A DNA stretch of 64,000 nt from Aliirhizobium wenxiniae (lineage in GTDB: Bacteria > Pseudomonadota > Alphaproteobacteria > Rhizobiales > Rhizobiaceae), in the NCBI RefSeq assembly GCF_019511445.1, contig NZ_JAEUAN010000008.1, positions 165,754 to 229,753 on the forward strand, written 5' to 3'. Of this stretch, positions 1 through 10,008 are shown one piece after another; the first letter of the stretch is position 1, and each line of letters opens with the position of its first letter. A program made the translations under genes and the position numbers. The notes beneath the pieces were generated by a model that worked only from the letters and a program-made list of their open reading frames with translations, had not been told where the DNA came from and did not search any database.

Positions 1-712
1 CGCTGACTTCGGATTTCGCAGCCAGCACATTCGCCCGGGCGATATCGCGAACGTGGACGAAATCCATGGTCTGACTGCCGTCTCCGTAGATAATCGGCGG
101 CAAGCCAGCAGCCAAACGCTCCATCCAGCGTATCAGTACTTCGGTATAGGCCCCATGTACGTCCATGCGGGGGCCGTAGACATTGAAATATCGCAGCGCG
201 ACATACTGAAGCCCGTACATGTCGTTAAAGCTTCGCAGCAACCCCTCATTGAAGGTTTTCGCTGCACCATAGAGCGTGCGATTGTTATAGGGGTGATGCG
301 CCTCAGTCGTCGGGAAACTCTCGGCAAGCCCGAGCACAGACGCCGAAGAAGCGGCAACGACTTTCGAAACGCCTGCATTCACGGCGGCTTCGAGAACATT
401 GAAAGTGCCTTCCGCGAGCACTTCGAAGGCGAGCCTCGGCTCTTCGGCGCATTGCGTTATCCGGATGGCTGCCTGATGGAAGATTATATCGACATCCTGG
501 CACACCGACGCAAGCAAGGTTCTGTCGCGAATGTCTCCCTCAATCACATCAACGGGGGACAGGCTCATCGCCGTGGCAAGATTTTCACGGCGTCCGCGCA
601 CGAAGTTGTCAAGGACGACTATCCTGCTCGGTTGTTCTCTTGCAACGAGATCGGCAATATGTGAGCCGATCAGCCCGGCGCCGCCGGTGATAAGTATGCG
701 CTTACCCTTCAT
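1..712 (-). CDS. NAD-dependent SDR epimerase/dehydratase (partial, C-terminus outside window)
   Basis: I translated this by hand from the minus strand, starting at ATG 712; about 237 codons are open to the window edge. The N-terminus has the Rossmann motif GGAGLIGSH, then a Ser segment (AASSAS), the catalytic YGAAK (Tyr-x3-Lys) and the family block RYFNVYGPR. These are hallmarks of extended SDRs of the UDP-glucose 4-epimerase type, which act on nucleotide sugars in the cytoplasm. The start overlaps the end of the upstream acyltransferase by 11 bases, so it is the fifth visible gene of the leftward amino-sugar operon. The exact substrate cannot be told from the sequence. Confidence 0.88.
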   Translation of the reverse strand, partial: MKGKRILITGGAGLIGSHIADLVAREQPSRIVVLDNFVRGRRENLATAMSLSPVDVIEGDIRDRTLLASVCQDVDIIFHQAAIRITQCAEEPRLAFEVLAEGTFNVLEAAVNAGVSKVVAASSASVLGLAESFPTTEAHHPYNNRTLYGAAKTFNEGLLRSFNDMYGLQYVALRYFNVYGPRMDVHGAYTEVLIRWMERLAAGLPPIIYGDGSQTMDFVHVRDIARANVLAAKSEVS

Positions 713-1427
713 GATGTTCCTCACGAAATGTCGTCACGCTGGGATCGTTGTCCATGCGCCAGCGTATGAATTTTGCCGGGACGCCTGCCACGACGGCATA
801 GGGCTCGACATCGGAAACGACCACCGCGCCTGCGCCGACAATGGCGCCCTTGCCGACGCGCACGCCCGGAAGGATGGTCGCGTTTGTTCCGATATCGGCC
901 CATGCGCCGATAAGGGTCGGCTTGATCTCGAGGTCGGTGCGGATGATCGGGACGTTTAACGGGATGCCCGTGTGGGAAGACCCAAGCAACTTGGCGCCAG
1001 GTCCCCAACCGACATATTCCTCCACGATCAGGTCACGCGCATCGAAATAGGCCATAGGGCCGATCCAGACATGATCGCCGATGACGCATCTGCCGTCGAA
1101 ACGACCCTGGATATAGGCTTGGGAACCGATGAAGACGCCGTCGCCGATTTCGAAGGTTTCCGGATGCTTGAAGCCCGCCCCGCTTGCCACCTGCAGAGAT
1201 GAGCCGCAGCGGCGGGCAAGACCCTGCCAGATGGCGCTGCGCATCACGGCGTCGATAAAGCCATCGCCGATGGCGAAGCGGCCATAGACGTCGATCAGGC
1301 CGGCATGACCATAAGTCAGCTTGAGTTGCTCACCCAAACCCACAAGGTAGGCCGGGTCTTCCGACTTTTCGATGCGACCGTGAACCGCCTGCACATGGCG
1401 CACCCGGCCCATGACGTCACTCGACAT
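702..1427 (-). CDS. Left-handed beta-helix (hexapeptide repeat) acyltransferase
   Basis: The 241-residue product has an N-terminal part of about 80 residues and then repeated [LIV]-G-x4 hexapeptides. It ends in the typical cap [10 protein letters not shown]...[12 protein letters not shown] of trimeric acetyl/acyltransferases (WcaF/NeuD-like). Such enzymes move an acyl group from acyl-CoA to a sugar amine or hydroxyl. I chose the ATG at 1427, inside the end of the aminotransferase gene (overlap of 11 bases), rather than an upstream in-frame start, because coupled overlap is the rule here. The operon has a second, shorter acyltransferase of the WbpD type, so this one probably makes a further acyl or O-acyl decoration. 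That role is inference. Confidence 0.8.
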   Translation of the reverse strand: MSSDVMGRVRHVQAVHGRIEKSEDPAYLVGLGEQLKLTYGHAGLIDVYGRFAIGDGFIDAVMRSAIWQGLARRCGSSLQVASGAGFKHPETFEIGDGVFIGSQAYIQGRFDGRCVIGDHVWIGPMAYFDARDLIVEEYVGWGPGAKLLGSSHTGIPLNVPIIRTDLEIKPTLIGAWADIGTNATILPGVRVGKGAIVGAGAVVVSDVEPYAVVAGVPAKFIRWRMDNDPSVTTFREEHHEG

Positions 1428-2520
1428 AGGCGCTCTCCAATGCCGCAACCACCACATCGAGTTGTGACGTAGTCATTTCCGGGTAGATCGGTAGCGAAAG
1501 AACCTCGCGTGCCGCGGCCTCCGAAACCGGAAAGTCACCCTCTCCATAGGCCAGGTCGGCATGCGCCTGTTGCAGGTGAATGGGGATGGGATAGTGCAGC
1601 CCGGATTGGACGCCCTGTTCGGCGAGCACCTGCCGCAACCTGTCGCGACCGCAAGATCTTATGGCATAAACGTGATAGACATGACGCCGCCCGATTGTCT
1701 CGACGGGTGTGCTCACATCGGGGATGGCTTCAAGCAGACGAGTATAGCGGCGGGCATGAGCGCGACGCATCTCCGTCCAGCCCTCGATATGCCGGAGCTT
1801 GACCCGCAGAATAGCGCCTTGAATGGCATCCATGCGATAGTTGAAGCCTTTCAACACGTGGTGATAGCGCTGCGCCTGCCCCCAATCCCGCAGCATTCGC
1901 ATGGCACTCGCCTGATCATCGTCGTTGGTGACGGCCATGCCTGCTTCGCCGCAGGCGCCAAGGTTCTTGCCGGGATAGAAGCTGAAGCAACCGGATCGTC
2001 CGATACTGCCGGCCCGGCGGCCTTTGTATTCGGCCCCATGAGCCTGGCATGCATCTTCAATGACGGCGATGCCGTATCGGGCGGCGATGACCTCCAGCCC
2101 ATCCATATCCGCCATCTGGCCATAAAGATGGACAGGAACGATCGCCTTGGTGCGAGATGTGACCTTCGCTTCTACCTGCGCCGGATCGATGGTGAGCGTC
2201 TGCGGCTCCACATCGACGAAGACAGGCCGCGCGCCGGCGTAGCAGATCGCTGAAGCGGTCGCGACGAAGGTGAAAGGCACGGTAATGACCTCGTCGCCGG
2301 GGCCGACACCGGCAGCAAGCAAGCTCAGATGAAGCGCGCTCGTGCCGGAGTTGACGGCGATCGCATGTCTGACGCCGCAATAGTCCGCAAACTCTTGTTC
2401 GAAACTCGCGACTTCATCGCCCAACGTGTATTGCCCTGAAGCAAGCACGCCGAGGACTGCAGCATCGATCTCGCTCTTGATCGATGCATATTGCGCTTTG
2501 AGGTCCAGCAACGGGATCAT
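1417..2520 (-). CDS. DegT/DnrJ/EryC1/StrS-family PLP sugar aminotransferase
   Basis: The 367-residue protein is of usual length for sugar aminotransferases that convert a keto-sugar nucleotide to an amino sugar. Family blocks seen are NSGTSALHL (phosphate binding), the PLP-ring Asp in IEDACQAHG near residue 156, and the Schiff-base Lys near residue 185 in [12 protein letters not shown]. The start overlaps the stop of the preceding Gfo/Idh/MocA dehydrogenase by an ATGA. With that dehydrogenase and the WbpD-like acyltransferase it matches the known WlbA-WlbC-WlbB (WbpB-WbpE-WbpD) logic, in which C3 of a UDP-GlcNAc-derived uronate is oxidised, aminated and acetylated. The substrate is inferred from this context. 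Confidence 0.92.
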   Translation of the reverse strand: MIPLLDLKAQYASIKSEIDAAVLGVLASGQYTLGDEVASFEQEFADYCGVRHAIAVNSGTSALHLSLLAAGVGPGDEVITVPFTFVATASAICYAGARPVFVDVEPQTLTIDPAQVEAKVTSRTKAIVPVHLYGQMADMDGLEVIAARYGIAVIEDACQAHGAEYKGRRAGSIGRSGCFSFYPGKNLGACGEAGMAVTNDDDQASAMRMLRDWGQAQRYHHVLKGFNYRMDAIQGAILRVKLRHIEGWTEMRRAHARRYTRLLEAIPDVSTPVETIGRRHVYHVYAIRSCGRDRLRQVLAEQGVQSGLHYPIPIHLQQAHADLAYGEGDFPVSEAAAREVLSLPIYPEMTTSQLDVVVAALESAYVE

Positions 2521-3557
2521 GCTATCCGCCTCATTTCTTCAAGCTCGATCACACGACCGCGCTGCGCCAGCGAACTAGTTGCCGCTTCGAGAATGCGCAC
2601 CACGCGCAACCCGGCAAAACCATCGGCAACCGGCCTTTCATTCTGCTCGATGCAATCGATGAATTCGTTCAATTCATGCTTCAACGCCTCGGTCATATCG
2701 AGCCGTGGGGCGTACATGTCGCCGCTGCGATAACCGACGAGCATCTGATGAACCTTCTCGCCGTAACCGGCATGGGTATCCCCATTCATGGTGATGCCCT
2801 TGTCATAGATCTTGATTTTTTCGCTGGGTTCGAGATCGTCATAGACGATCATCTTGCTGCTGCCGCCGACCAGCGTCCGTCGGACTTTGACCGGAGCCAG
2901 CCAGTTGACGTGAATATGGGCGATCATCTTGCTCTCGAAGAAGAGCGTGAGATAGGCGATGTTCTCTGGCTCCCCCATCAGGTGGCTCATCCCGATCGCT
3001 GAAACGGCGACCGGTTTTTCGGGCAGCACATAGTCCAGGATGGAAAGGTCATGGACCGCGAGATCCCAGATCACACTCACATCATGCTGGAACAGGCCAA
3101 GATTGACCCGGACGGAATCGTAATAATACATGTCCCCCAGCCCGCTCTCGACGAGCTCCCGCATCTTGCGGACTGCTCCGGTATGGACAAATGTATGATC
3201 GACAGCGAGTACAAGGCGACGTCGCAGCGCCTCGTCGACCATGCGTGAGGCTTCCTCGGCAGTAGCCGCCATTGGCTTTTCGACGAAGACATGCTTGCCG
3301 GCCATCAACGCTTGCATTGCGAGCCTGAAATGGCTGGAGACCGGGGTGGCGATGGCGATAGCATCCACCTTTGAATCGGCAAGCACTTCCTCGAAGTCCG
3401 TGGTCGTTTTGACCGACGGATATCGCCCGCGAACACTTTCCAAGCGACCTGCATCGCGATCACAGACGCTGACGAGCTCGGCACGGGTCGTTTCGGAAAT
3501 ATTGCGCACGAGGTTCGGGCCCCAATAGCCGTACCCAACAACAGCGAAGCCGATCAT
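2517..3557 (-). CDS. Gfo/Idh/MocA-family NAD(P)-dependent sugar dehydrogenase (WlbA/WbpB-like)
   Basis: The 346-residue protein starts with a Rossmann fold (VVGYGYWGPNLVRN) and carries the family signature EKPMAAT near residue 97, whose Lys is catalytic in relatives. The block DLAVHDLSILD includes the His typical of the active site. WlbA/WbpB enzymes oxidise C3 of UDP-N-acetylglucosaminuronate. I placed the start at 3557, where ATG overlaps the stop of the preceding acyltransferase as ATGA; the open frame runs further upstream but that part is the shadow of the acyltransferase. It lies next to the aminotransferase that would use its keto product. Confidence 0.9.
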   Translation of the reverse strand: MIGFAVVGYGYWGPNLVRNISETTRAELVSVCDRDAGRLESVRGRYPSVKTTTDFEEVLADSKVDAIAIATPVSSHFRLAMQALMAGKHVFVEKPMAATAEEASRMVDEALRRRLVLAVDHTFVHTGAVRKMRELVESGLGDMYYYDSVRVNLGLFQHDVSVIWDLAVHDLSILDYVLPEKPVAVSAIGMSHLMGEPENIAYLTLFFESKMIAHIHVNWLAPVKVRRTLVGGSSKMIVYDDLEPSEKIKIYDKGITMNGDTHAGYGEKVHQMLVGYRSGDMYAPRLDMTEALKHELNEFIDCIEQNERPVADGFAGLRVVRILEAATSSLAQRGRVIELEEMRRIA

Positions 3558-4060
3558 CGCCCCCTCCCCACCGATTGCATTGCGAGATTTGCATCGCCGA
3601 CCCGTCCGATTATCCGTGCCGGAACGCCGGCTACGATGGCGTGATCGGGGACATTCCTTGTTACAACCGCGCCAGCACCGATTTGCGCCTCCTCGCCAAT
3701 CGTGATGCCGGCCAGGATGGTGGCATTGCTGCCAATCGACGCGTGGCGCCTGACCAATGTGGGAACAACGACCCAATCCCCCGCCGTCTGACGACTGCCA
3801 TCCGGATTGACCGCACGCGGGTAGATATCATTGGTGAACATCACCCCATGGCCGACGAAGACACCGTCTTCGATGGTCACGCCTTCACAGATGAAAGAAT
3901 GACTGGAAATTTTGCAATTGCGCCCGATCAGGGCATTCTTCTGGACCTCGACAAAGGTGCCGATGGCAGTGCCTGAGCCGACCGTGCAACCGTAGAGGTT
4001 CACCAGATCGGGATGATGGATGACCGCACCATCATGAAGAACGACGTCGGATGAAATCAT
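3554..4060 (-). CDS. WbpD-like UDP-amino-sugar N-acetyltransferase (hexapeptide family)
   Basis: The 168-residue product is made almost wholly of hexapeptide repeats and resembles WbpD/WlbB acetyltransferases. The shared blocks are GVMFTNDIYPR, TLVRRHASIGSNATI and the closing GAGAVVTRNVP...GVPARIIG. WbpD transfers acetyl to the 3-amino group of a UDP-2-acetamido-3-amino sugar. The ATG at 4060 follows a purine-rich ribosome site (AGGGGG), which favours it over a more upstream start in the same frame. It is the first gene of the leftward amino-sugar unit and overlaps the dehydrogenase by ATGA. Confidence 0.88.
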   Translation of the reverse strand: MISSDVVLHDGAVIHHPDLVNLYGCTVGSGTAIGTFVEVQKNALIGRNCKISSHSFICEGVTIEDGVFVGHGVMFTNDIYPRAVNPDGSRQTAGDWVVVPTLVRRHASIGSNATILAGITIGEEAQIGAGAVVTRNVPDHAIVAGVPARIIGRVGDANLAMQSVGRGR

Positions 4061-4390
4061 GCCCCCTGCCCCTTCGCCATGCCGTCCGAAAACTTTTTTT
4101 GCCGGCACAACGGCCAAACGAAACATCGATAGCTTCGCTTGCGGGGCCGACATTCTGTCATCCCAGAAGATTGTTTTTGGCCGTGCGAGTAAAGAAACAC
4201 AAACGGCGAGGCGGCCTCACCTAAAGGCGTATATCTCTGCAATTTTGGGAGTTTGGGCGGCAAAACCGCAGGATTTTCGAGGTTTCGGGCCATCCACGGC
4301 TAAGCAGCCCCGAACAGGCCTGCAGAACTCCGTCGGCATCTGATGCCGTCGGCGCAAAGTCGGGTTCTGCGATACGCAGTCCATCGAATT
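4061..4390. other. Intergenic region upstream of amino-sugar operon
   Basis: This 330-base stretch lies between two leftward units. It must hold the promoter of the gene starting at 4060, but I see no convincing -35/-10 pair. An imperfect hairpin (9 of 10 pairs, three-base loop) lies at 4330-4352, built on ccgtcggcat/atgccgtcgg. It has no T tract, so it is only a weak candidate terminator for the unit ending at 4391. Confidence 0.35.
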
Positions 4391-5506
4391 TCAGTCAACC
4401 GATCGCCCAAATGTGGAGTTTAAAAAGCTCCACAGTCTTGGCCCTACGAGCTGCTTTAATGCCAAGTTGACCCAGGGGGCGGAGTTGCGCCCTTCAGGAT
4501 AGACCTCCAGGGCAAAACGCTGAATGGCATCAGCTGCGGCGATGTCCCGCCTGTTGAAAGCTGCACTGGCTTGTCCTATCGCCTCTTTTCCGAGTTCTCC
4601 GAAAAGAAAATGTCGCAACGCGTCATCCTTCCGGACATTGGACGCGGCCTGCTGAAACAACATCTCGATCGCTTTTCTTCGCTGTCGAAGATCCGGAAGA
4701 ATGTCATCCATGCAGTATTTCAAGGACATATTGGCGTCATGTCTGCGATATACGGCCTGATCTTCATTGATGAACCCCACGTCGGCATGAGAGGCAAGCC
4801 GCAGCCACATCTCCATGTCACCAGCGTGAGGGAGTTCCTTGAGATAGCCCCCGACATGTTTCTGAAGCTCCGTTCTAATAACGGCCGTTGGCGTAGGAAC
4901 AATGTTTGTTGCTCCACTCAGTCGGATGAACTCCGATCCGGAATATACCATGACGTCTTTGATGCCGTTCGTCGCAATCGGATCGAAGCTTTGGGTCGTC
5001 CCGTCCGGCCTGGAAATGATCGCGTTGCCGAAAACGAACCCCACACTTGGTTGTTTAAGCATCAACTGGGCCGATCTGCTGAGCGCTCCGGGCAGAAGAT
5101 AATCGTCTGCGGAAAGGAGTAGAAACAGATCACTTTCCGCCCAATCGATGCCTTCGTTATAGGTTGCGATATGACCTCTGTTGACGTCGTGCCGCCGGTA
5201 GATGACCCTTTTGTCCCGATGGCTCAGGTCCATACCGACAACCTGCGTGTCATCGGGAGACGCGTCGTCCAGAATGAGCACGCGAACATCAACACCCACT
5301 TGCGAAAGAACGCTTTCGACGCATTCTTGCAAGAGATGGGCGTAGTTGTAGCAGGGGACGACGACATCAACCCGAAGAGAGCGTTGCGGATCAAAGCCGC
5401 CAACAGTTTTTGCGGTATGCTTCTGAGGCGCAACCGGACTTTGCGCGCCCGCGCGATGCCGGCCGTCGCTGGGCGTCTCCTCCCGACGCAGTTTGATCTC
5501 ATCCAT
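4391..5506 (-). CDS. Glycosyltransferase family 2
   Basis: The 371-residue protein has a GT-A fold start near residue 47 (VDVVVPCYNYAHLL), the nucleotide-binding LILDDASPDDT and the metal-binding acidic block LLSADDYLLPG. These are classic for inverting GT2 enzymes, which move a sugar from a nucleotide donor to a lipid-linked acceptor at the inner membrane. The first 45 residues are polar and basic and not part of the fold. The start lies 8 bases inside the end of the GT8 gene, so the two are translationally coupled. It is the last gene of the wecG-wbaP-uxs unit. Donor and linkage are unknown. Confidence 0.9.
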   Translation of the reverse strand: MDEIKLRREETPSDGRHRAGAQSPVAPQKHTAKTVGGFDPQRSLRVDVVVPCYNYAHLLQECVESVLSQVGVDVRVLILDDASPDDTQVVGMDLSHRDKRVIYRRHDVNRGHIATYNEGIDWAESDLFLLLSADDYLLPGALSRSAQLMLKQPSVGFVFGNAIISRPDGTTQSFDPIATNGIKDVMVYSGSEFIRLSGATNIVPTPTAVIRTELQKHVGGYLKELPHAGDMEMWLRLASHADVGFINEDQAVYRRHDANMSLKYCMDDILPDLRQRRKAIEMLFQQAASNVRKDDALRHFLFGELGKEAIGQASAAFNRRDIAAADAIQRFALEVYPEGRNSAPWVNLALKQLVGPRLWSFLNSTFGRSVD

Positions 5507-6557
5507 GCTCAGATTCCTGATTAACCATTACAGGCTGCGAGTCACGTCCTTTTCCGATAGATCTGACCCGAAATCTCATCCACCTCAGCAACGCCGATCG
5601 TACAAAAAGCCGGGAGAGGAGTCGCTTCGAGCCACTGAAGAACCGCTCGCGGAGTGTCAGGGCAAAGCGGGTACGTGATCGATACGCATCGTAAAACCCG
5701 ACATTGGGACTCAAACTCCCGATTTTCCAGGGCTTTACGTTGGTGACGAAGTGAACGATCCTGAGGTTCTGCTCACGCATGATGGGCGCAATCGCCTGGC
5801 ATGGGTCAAACTGGAAATTCCAGCATTGTTTCAGCTCTTTCCATCGTCCGTTACAAGCGAAATTCAAGGCATCCTGATCCGCATATTCCGTCTCTGGAAA
5901 ATGGTCCAGATATTCGAGCGCACGTTCGGACACCCGCTCGCTGCGCCATTTTTCCAAATCGAGGAAAATCATGCCTGCATTGAAGTAGCGGTCTACCGGA
6001 AGACTGGTCTTGACGCCGGAACCGTTGCCTGCGGCAAGCCTGTCGAGACAATAGTCCGGGACGGCAGCCATGATGGCACCGTCCAGATCAAGACGCCATA
6101 ACGGCTCCAGTGCATCGAGAACGATAATGTCCGCGTCCAGATAGAGTGCGCTCTTGCAATTGGTCGGCAAAAAACGCGGCAGCAAAAGCCTTGCAAAAGT
6201 CATTCTCGAAATGCCTGGTCGGGTGGAGAACCGACTGGCAAAGGAAAACGTGTCGATCGAATGCCACGTCATCGTCGCCGAATTCTCAGGCAGCGAGTTG
6301 AATATGCGCTGTTTCGTGGCGTCGGCCATTCCCTCGTTGATAACATGAATATCGAGGGGCCACGCCTGCATATTGCTTTCGGCCAGAGATCTTAGCGCTG
6401 TTGCTAGAGGTACGGCAAATGCTGCATCGGCTGCGAACACGATCGGACCAAACGCCTGCTTTGCTGTTAAGGGGGGGGCTGCCGCTGCAGCCGCATCCCT
6501 GGCCCCGCCCCTCAATACGGCCGCCCCCTTGACTGGTTGATCGACGTCGGCAGCCAT
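5499..6557 (-). CDS. Glycosyltransferase family 8 (LgtC-like)
   Basis: The 352-residue protein starts, after about 30 low-complexity Ala/Pro-rich residues, with PIVFAADAAFAVPLATAL, the GT8 start. The metal-binding DxD follows in ALYLDADIIVLD, then FNAGMIFLDLEKW, the YADQDALN block and HFVTNVKPW. GT8 enzymes are retaining transferases, often galactosyl- or glucosyltransferases of surface glycans. The gene follows the UDP-xylose synthase by 5 bases and overlaps the GT2 gene. Xylose as donor is possible from this context but not shown. Confidence 0.9.
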   Translation of the reverse strand: MAADVDQPVKGAAVLRGGARDAAAAAAPPLTAKQAFGPIVFAADAAFAVPLATALRSLAESNMQAWPLDIHVINEGMADATKQRIFNSLPENSATMTWHSIDTFSFASRFSTRPGISRMTFARLLLPRFLPTNCKSALYLDADIIVLDALEPLWRLDLDGAIMAAVPDYCLDRLAAGNGSGVKTSLPVDRYFNAGMIFLDLEKWRSERVSERALEYLDHFPETEYADQDALNFACNGRWKELKQCWNFQFDPCQAIAPIMREQNLRIVHFVTNVKPWKIGSLSPNVGFYDAYRSRTRFALTLRERFFSGSKRLLSRLFVRSALLRWMRFRVRSIGKGRDSQPVMVNQESEHG

Positions 6558-6562
6558 GGGAC

Positions 6563-7606
6563 TTACCGCGCACCATCTTGGACGGTCACTCCAAGGTCCT
6601 GAAGGGGTCGATATGGTGTATTTCTTTGCCGTGGCTCATAGTCTCGCGCCGGCGCTTTTCCTCCCGAAAGTATCCACTCGAAATAGGCGATCGTTTTTTC
6701 GAGACCTTCGCGCAGGGCTATCTTCGGCTCCCAGCCGAGCTCCTGCCTTGCGCGACTGATATCCGGCTTCCGCTGCGTCGGGTCGTCTATAGGGAGCGGC
6801 TTGAAGACAATTTCCGATCGTGAGCCTGTCAATTCGATCACCAGTTCCGCCAGCTCACGGACATGGAATTCGCCCGGATTGCCGAGATTGATCGGACCCG
6901 TCAATGCCGAGGGAGCGCCCATAAGGCGGACCAAGCCGTCGATCAGATCGTCCACATAGCAGAACGACCGGGTCTGCATGCCATTTCCAAAGACGGTGAT
7001 CGATTCGTTACGAAGCGCCTGGACGACGAAATTCGAAACCACGCGACCGTCATTGGGATGCATACGCGGCCCATATGTGTTGAAAATGCGCGCCACCCGA
7101 ATGTCTACGCCATATTGGCGATGGTAATCGAAAAACAGCGTCTCGGCGCATCGCTTGCCTTCATCGTAACAGGCCCGTGGCCCTATCGGATTGACGCTGC
7201 CACGATAATCTTCGTTTTGGGGATGAACAGCCGGGTCACCGTAGACTTCGCTTGTCGATGCCTGCAGGATTTTTGCCTTTGTGCGCTTGGCCAAGCCAAG
7301 CATGTTGATCGCACCATGGACATTTGTTTTCACCGTCTGGACCGGATCGAACTGGTAATGCACTGGTGATGCAGGGCACGCGAGATTATAGATCTCGTCC
7401 ACCTCGACATAGAGAGGCACGGTGACGTCGTGGCGGATCGCCTCGAAGTGGGGATCGTCGAGAAGATGGATGATATTGTTGCGTGACCCCGTGTAATAAT
7501 TGTCCACACACAGAACATCATTGCCGTCTTTCAAAAGTCTTTCGCACAGGAAAGACCCCAAAAATCCGGTACCACCGCTTACCATAACGCGTTTCTGTCC
7601 ATGCAT
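6563..7606 (-). CDS. UDP-glucuronate decarboxylase / UDP-xylose synthase (UXS family SDR)
   Basis: The 347-residue protein has the Rossmann motif [11 protein letters not shown], the UXS-specific [13 protein letters not shown] and [10 protein letters not shown], the Ser block STSEVYGDP, the catalytic YDEGKR and the block [17 protein letters not shown]. Together these point to the bacterial UXS group, which oxidises and decarboxylates UDP-glucuronate to UDP-xylose (or stops at the 4-keto-pentose) using bound NAD. The length is typical. It lies between the initiating transferase and two glycosyltransferases, so the glycan probably contains a pentose. ATG 7606 is the only sensible start. Confidence 0.92.
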   Translation of the reverse strand: MHGQKRVMVSGGTGFLGSFLCERLLKDGNDVLCVDNYYTGSRNNIIHLLDDPHFEAIRHDVTVPLYVEVDEIYNLACPASPVHYQFDPVQTVKTNVHGAINMLGLAKRTKAKILQASTSEVYGDPAVHPQNEDYRGSVNPIGPRACYDEGKRCAETLFFDYHRQYGVDIRVARIFNTYGPRMHPNDGRVVSNFVVQALRNESITVFGNGMQTRSFCYVDDLIDGLVRLMGAPSALTGPINLGNPGEFHVRELAELVIELTGSRSEIVFKPLPIDDPTQRKPDISRARQELGWEPKIALREGLEKTIAYFEWILSGGKAPARDYEPRQRNTPYRPLQDLGVTVQDGAR

Positions 7607-7648
7607 GGACTTGCTCCTTGTAAGTTTGGTGAAAGACCCTCCGAAGGC

Positions 7649-9136
7649 TCAGTAAGCCCCGTTGCGCCTGCAGACTGCGGGAATTGTTCTGATGAGGATG
7701 TGCAAATCGAACCACAGCGATCGATTATCGATATAGAATTCATCAAGCTGCTGCTGCTGTCTGATATCCGCATCGCTTCGAGCGGAAACCTGCCATAGTC
7801 CAGTCAAGCCTGGAGTGATCGCACGCCGTTTCTCGCGAAATTTTGTGTCCATTGCCTTCAGGTGATAGTCCGGGAACGGTCTCGGTCCAACGATGGCCAT
7901 TTCTCCGGAGATGACATTCGCCAGTTGCGGAAGTTCGTCGAAACTGCTGGACCGAAGCGCATGGCCGATGAAGGGCAGGATGCGTGGATCCTTCTTCAGC
8001 TTGAAGCTGGTTTCCCACTCGGCTTTTATGACGGGATTAGTACGCAGCAATGTATCAAGACGCTTTTCGGCATCTGTGTACATTGTTCTCAGCTTCAGTA
8101 TTCGTAGCGGCTTGCCTGACAATCCTTCCCGCGTGTGCCTGAAGAATACCGGGCCTGGATCGATGGCGTAGATCGCTGCGGCAGCAACAAGGATGAATGG
8201 CGCAAGCACTATCAATGCCGGCACCGCTATTGCGAGATCCAGAATGCGGTGCGCTAGCCGGGGATTGGCCAAGTCTCCACTTCCAGCCAGCCGCAGCCCG
8301 ATCTCACCCCGTGCATCTGCGGGTTGCAGGCCATTAATCTTCAAGTCCGGCGTATCGCAGAGAAGAATGACCTCGTCGAATTTTCGACGAAGTGTCGCGA
8401 GGTCTGGAAGCGTGGCGTTGAGCTCACCAGCGACCAAGGCGATCACAGCTCTATTGGCAGACGGCACCGATACGTCGGCTGATGACAATTCCGGTTTGAT
8501 CCCGAACTGCCAGCGATCATTAAAATACGTCACGAGCCTGGAGACTTGATCGCGCTCGCCCAGGATCACCGCCCGTTCCCCCCAGATATCAAGCCTGTGG
8601 CACCAACTCCGTGCGCCCCGGTGAAAAAACAGTTGAAAGATCAGCCCTAAACCAAGGAACAAGACAATATTCGAAACCACCCCCTGCCCATCTGGCAGAA
8701 GCAGTGCTCCGATCGTGGAAAGGAGTGTTATCTTGATAAAGGCCGTGGCGCGCCGATGTAGATGCTCGTGCTCATGCAGCCGATATCCGGGATAGAGGCC
8801 CGCCAATGCGTTGAGAACAACCGCTGCCAATGCAGCGAGCATGAAAACTCTCTCCGGCAGCATATTTACCGACGTGCCGGAAAGATAGGATATAAGAAGA
8901 CAATAGGATGCCAGATAGGCAGTAATATCAGCCATGATCAGAATTGACGGCACGGTCAGCCTGGTCATTTTGCGCTTCAGCGCGACTGAAATGTCCAACA
9001 ATTTCGGCTGAGCGAGTTGCGCCGCACCGTTCTGACCTGTTGCGGACAAGGTGGGCCTGATCAGGACTGTTCCCAAACCACTGACCGCAGTCACGTTTGA
9101 CAGTCCGGATAGCCTAGCTCGGAATGGAAATGGCAT
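7649..9136 (-). CDS. Polyprenyl-phosphate sugar phosphotransferase (WbaP/ExoY type), chain-initiating
   Basis: The 495-residue membrane protein has four or five hydrophobic segments in its N-terminal half and a Rossmann-like central region (AVILGERDQVSRL). The C-terminal bacterial sugar transferase domain follows, with PGPVFFRHTREG, LRTM, SSFDELPQLANV, the block MAIVGPRPF and TPGLTGLWQVS. Such enzymes load the first sugar-1-phosphate onto undecaprenyl phosphate. I placed the start at ATG 9136, because the longer reading frame would run into the wecG-type gene ending at 9187; a GGAG-type ribosome site lies just upstream. It is the natural first step for the repeat unit built by the neighbouring transferases. 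Confidence 0.93.
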   Translation of the reverse strand: MPFPFRARLSGLSNVTAVSGLGTVLIRPTLSATGQNGAAQLAQPKLLDISVALKRKMTRLTVPSILIMADITAYLASYCLLISYLSGTSVNMLPERVFMLAALAAVVLNALAGLYPGYRLHEHEHLHRRATAFIKITLLSTIGALLLPDGQGVVSNIVLFLGLGLIFQLFFHRGARSWCHRLDIWGERAVILGERDQVSRLVTYFNDRWQFGIKPELSSADVSVPSANRAVIALVAGELNATLPDLATLRRKFDEVILLCDTPDLKINGLQPADARGEIGLRLAGSGDLANPRLAHRILDLAIAVPALIVLAPFILVAAAAIYAIDPGPVFFRHTREGLSGKPLRILKLRTMYTDAEKRLDTLLRTNPVIKAEWETSFKLKKDPRILPFIGHALRSSSFDELPQLANVISGEMAIVGPRPFPDYHLKAMDTKFREKRRAITPGLTGLWQVSARSDADIRQQQQLDEFYIDNRSLWFDLHILIRTIPAVCRRNGAY

Positions 9137-9186
9137 GATGATCCTACTCCCCCTTGGGCATAGCTCCCAATCCATTGTCCCCGGGA

Positions 9187-10008
9187 TTAGTCCTCGATGG
9201 GAAACTCTCGAAGCCCCAGTTTTTGTAATGCACTCAACGATATGAAGGTCGGTACGACACGCGCATAGCGACGCCACAGCCGTTGCGGCTCGCAGAGAAG
9301 GCGAAACGCCCATTCAAAGCCGCTTCGTTGAATCATTCGCGGAGCCTGGCGTACGAGGCCCGCATGAAAATCGAAGGCTGCTCCAACTCCGATCAGCATC
9401 GAGGCATCCAGATGGTCACGCATACGCGCCATCCAGAGCTCCTGTTTGGGACTGCCAAGACCGACCCAGACGATGTCTGCTCCAGAGCGATTGATACGGT
9501 CGGCAACATCCACCTCCTCCTGTTGCGACAGCGCCCGAAAAGGCGGCGCATAGGCGCCGGTGATCTTCGCGCCGGGAAATCGTTTCAAGAGGTTCGCCTG
9601 TAGCTTTTCCAAGGCATGCTCCGTTGCGCCGAACAGGTAGTGGCGCAGGCTCTGAGATCTGCCTTCGTCAAATAGCGCTAACATCAGATCAGGCCCGTAG
9701 ACCCTGCCGCTTTGCGAATGCCCCGCATGTTTTAGCGCCCACACTAACGGCATCCCATCGGGGGTCACGAGAAAAGCCCGATTGTGGATCGACCGCAAAA
9801 CCGGATCGTCCTGGCACCGAACGACGCCATGCGCATCACGAACGCAGACATAGTGCTTTTCGCCACTTCCGATCGATGCCTGGATAAGCCCGGCAGCTGT
9901 TTTGAGGTCGACTGCCGAGATGCGAACTCCAAGAACGTTTACCCAGGTCTTGGATGTGCCCGGAGCACGGAAAGATGTCTTGCTTGGATTGACTGGCAGC
10001 TTTCTCAT
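9187..10008 (-). CDS. WecG/TagA/CpsF-family glycosyltransferase (GT26)
   Basis: The 273-residue protein carries the family blocks VTPDGMPLVWALK, YGPDLM, LFGATEHALE, WVGLGSPKQELWM and GVGAAFDFHAG. The group includes WecG and TagA, which add a second N-acetyl-mannosamine-type sugar to a lipid-linked primer; rhizobial members sit in exopolysaccharide clusters. It is first in the leftward unit that continues with the WbaP-type gene 50 bases on, and a candidate promoter lies at 10043-10071. The donor sugar cannot be told. Confidence 0.92.
   Translation of the reverse strand: MRKLPVNPSKTSFRAPGTSKTWVNVLGVRISAVDLKTAAGLIQASIGSGEKHYVCVRDAHGVVRCQDDPVLRSIHNRAFLVTPDGMPLVWALKHAGHSQSGRVYGPDLMLALFDEGRSQSLRHYLFGATEHALEKLQANLLKRFPGAKITGAYAPPFRALSQQEEVDVADRINRSGADIVWVGLGSPKQELWMARMRDHLDASMLIGVGAAFDFHAGLVRQAPRMIQRSGFEWAFRLLCEPQRLWRRYARVVPTFISLSALQKLGLREFPIED

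Noticed and set aside
53..664. 203-codon plus-strand open frame at the window start
   Set aside because: The minus strand here encodes an SDR epimerase with GGAGLIGSH and YGAAK motifs; the plus frame is its shadow.
4330..4352. Hairpin as a rho-independent terminator
   Set aside because: One mismatch, no T tract on either strand, and too far (over 300 bases on one side) from a gene end to be convincing.
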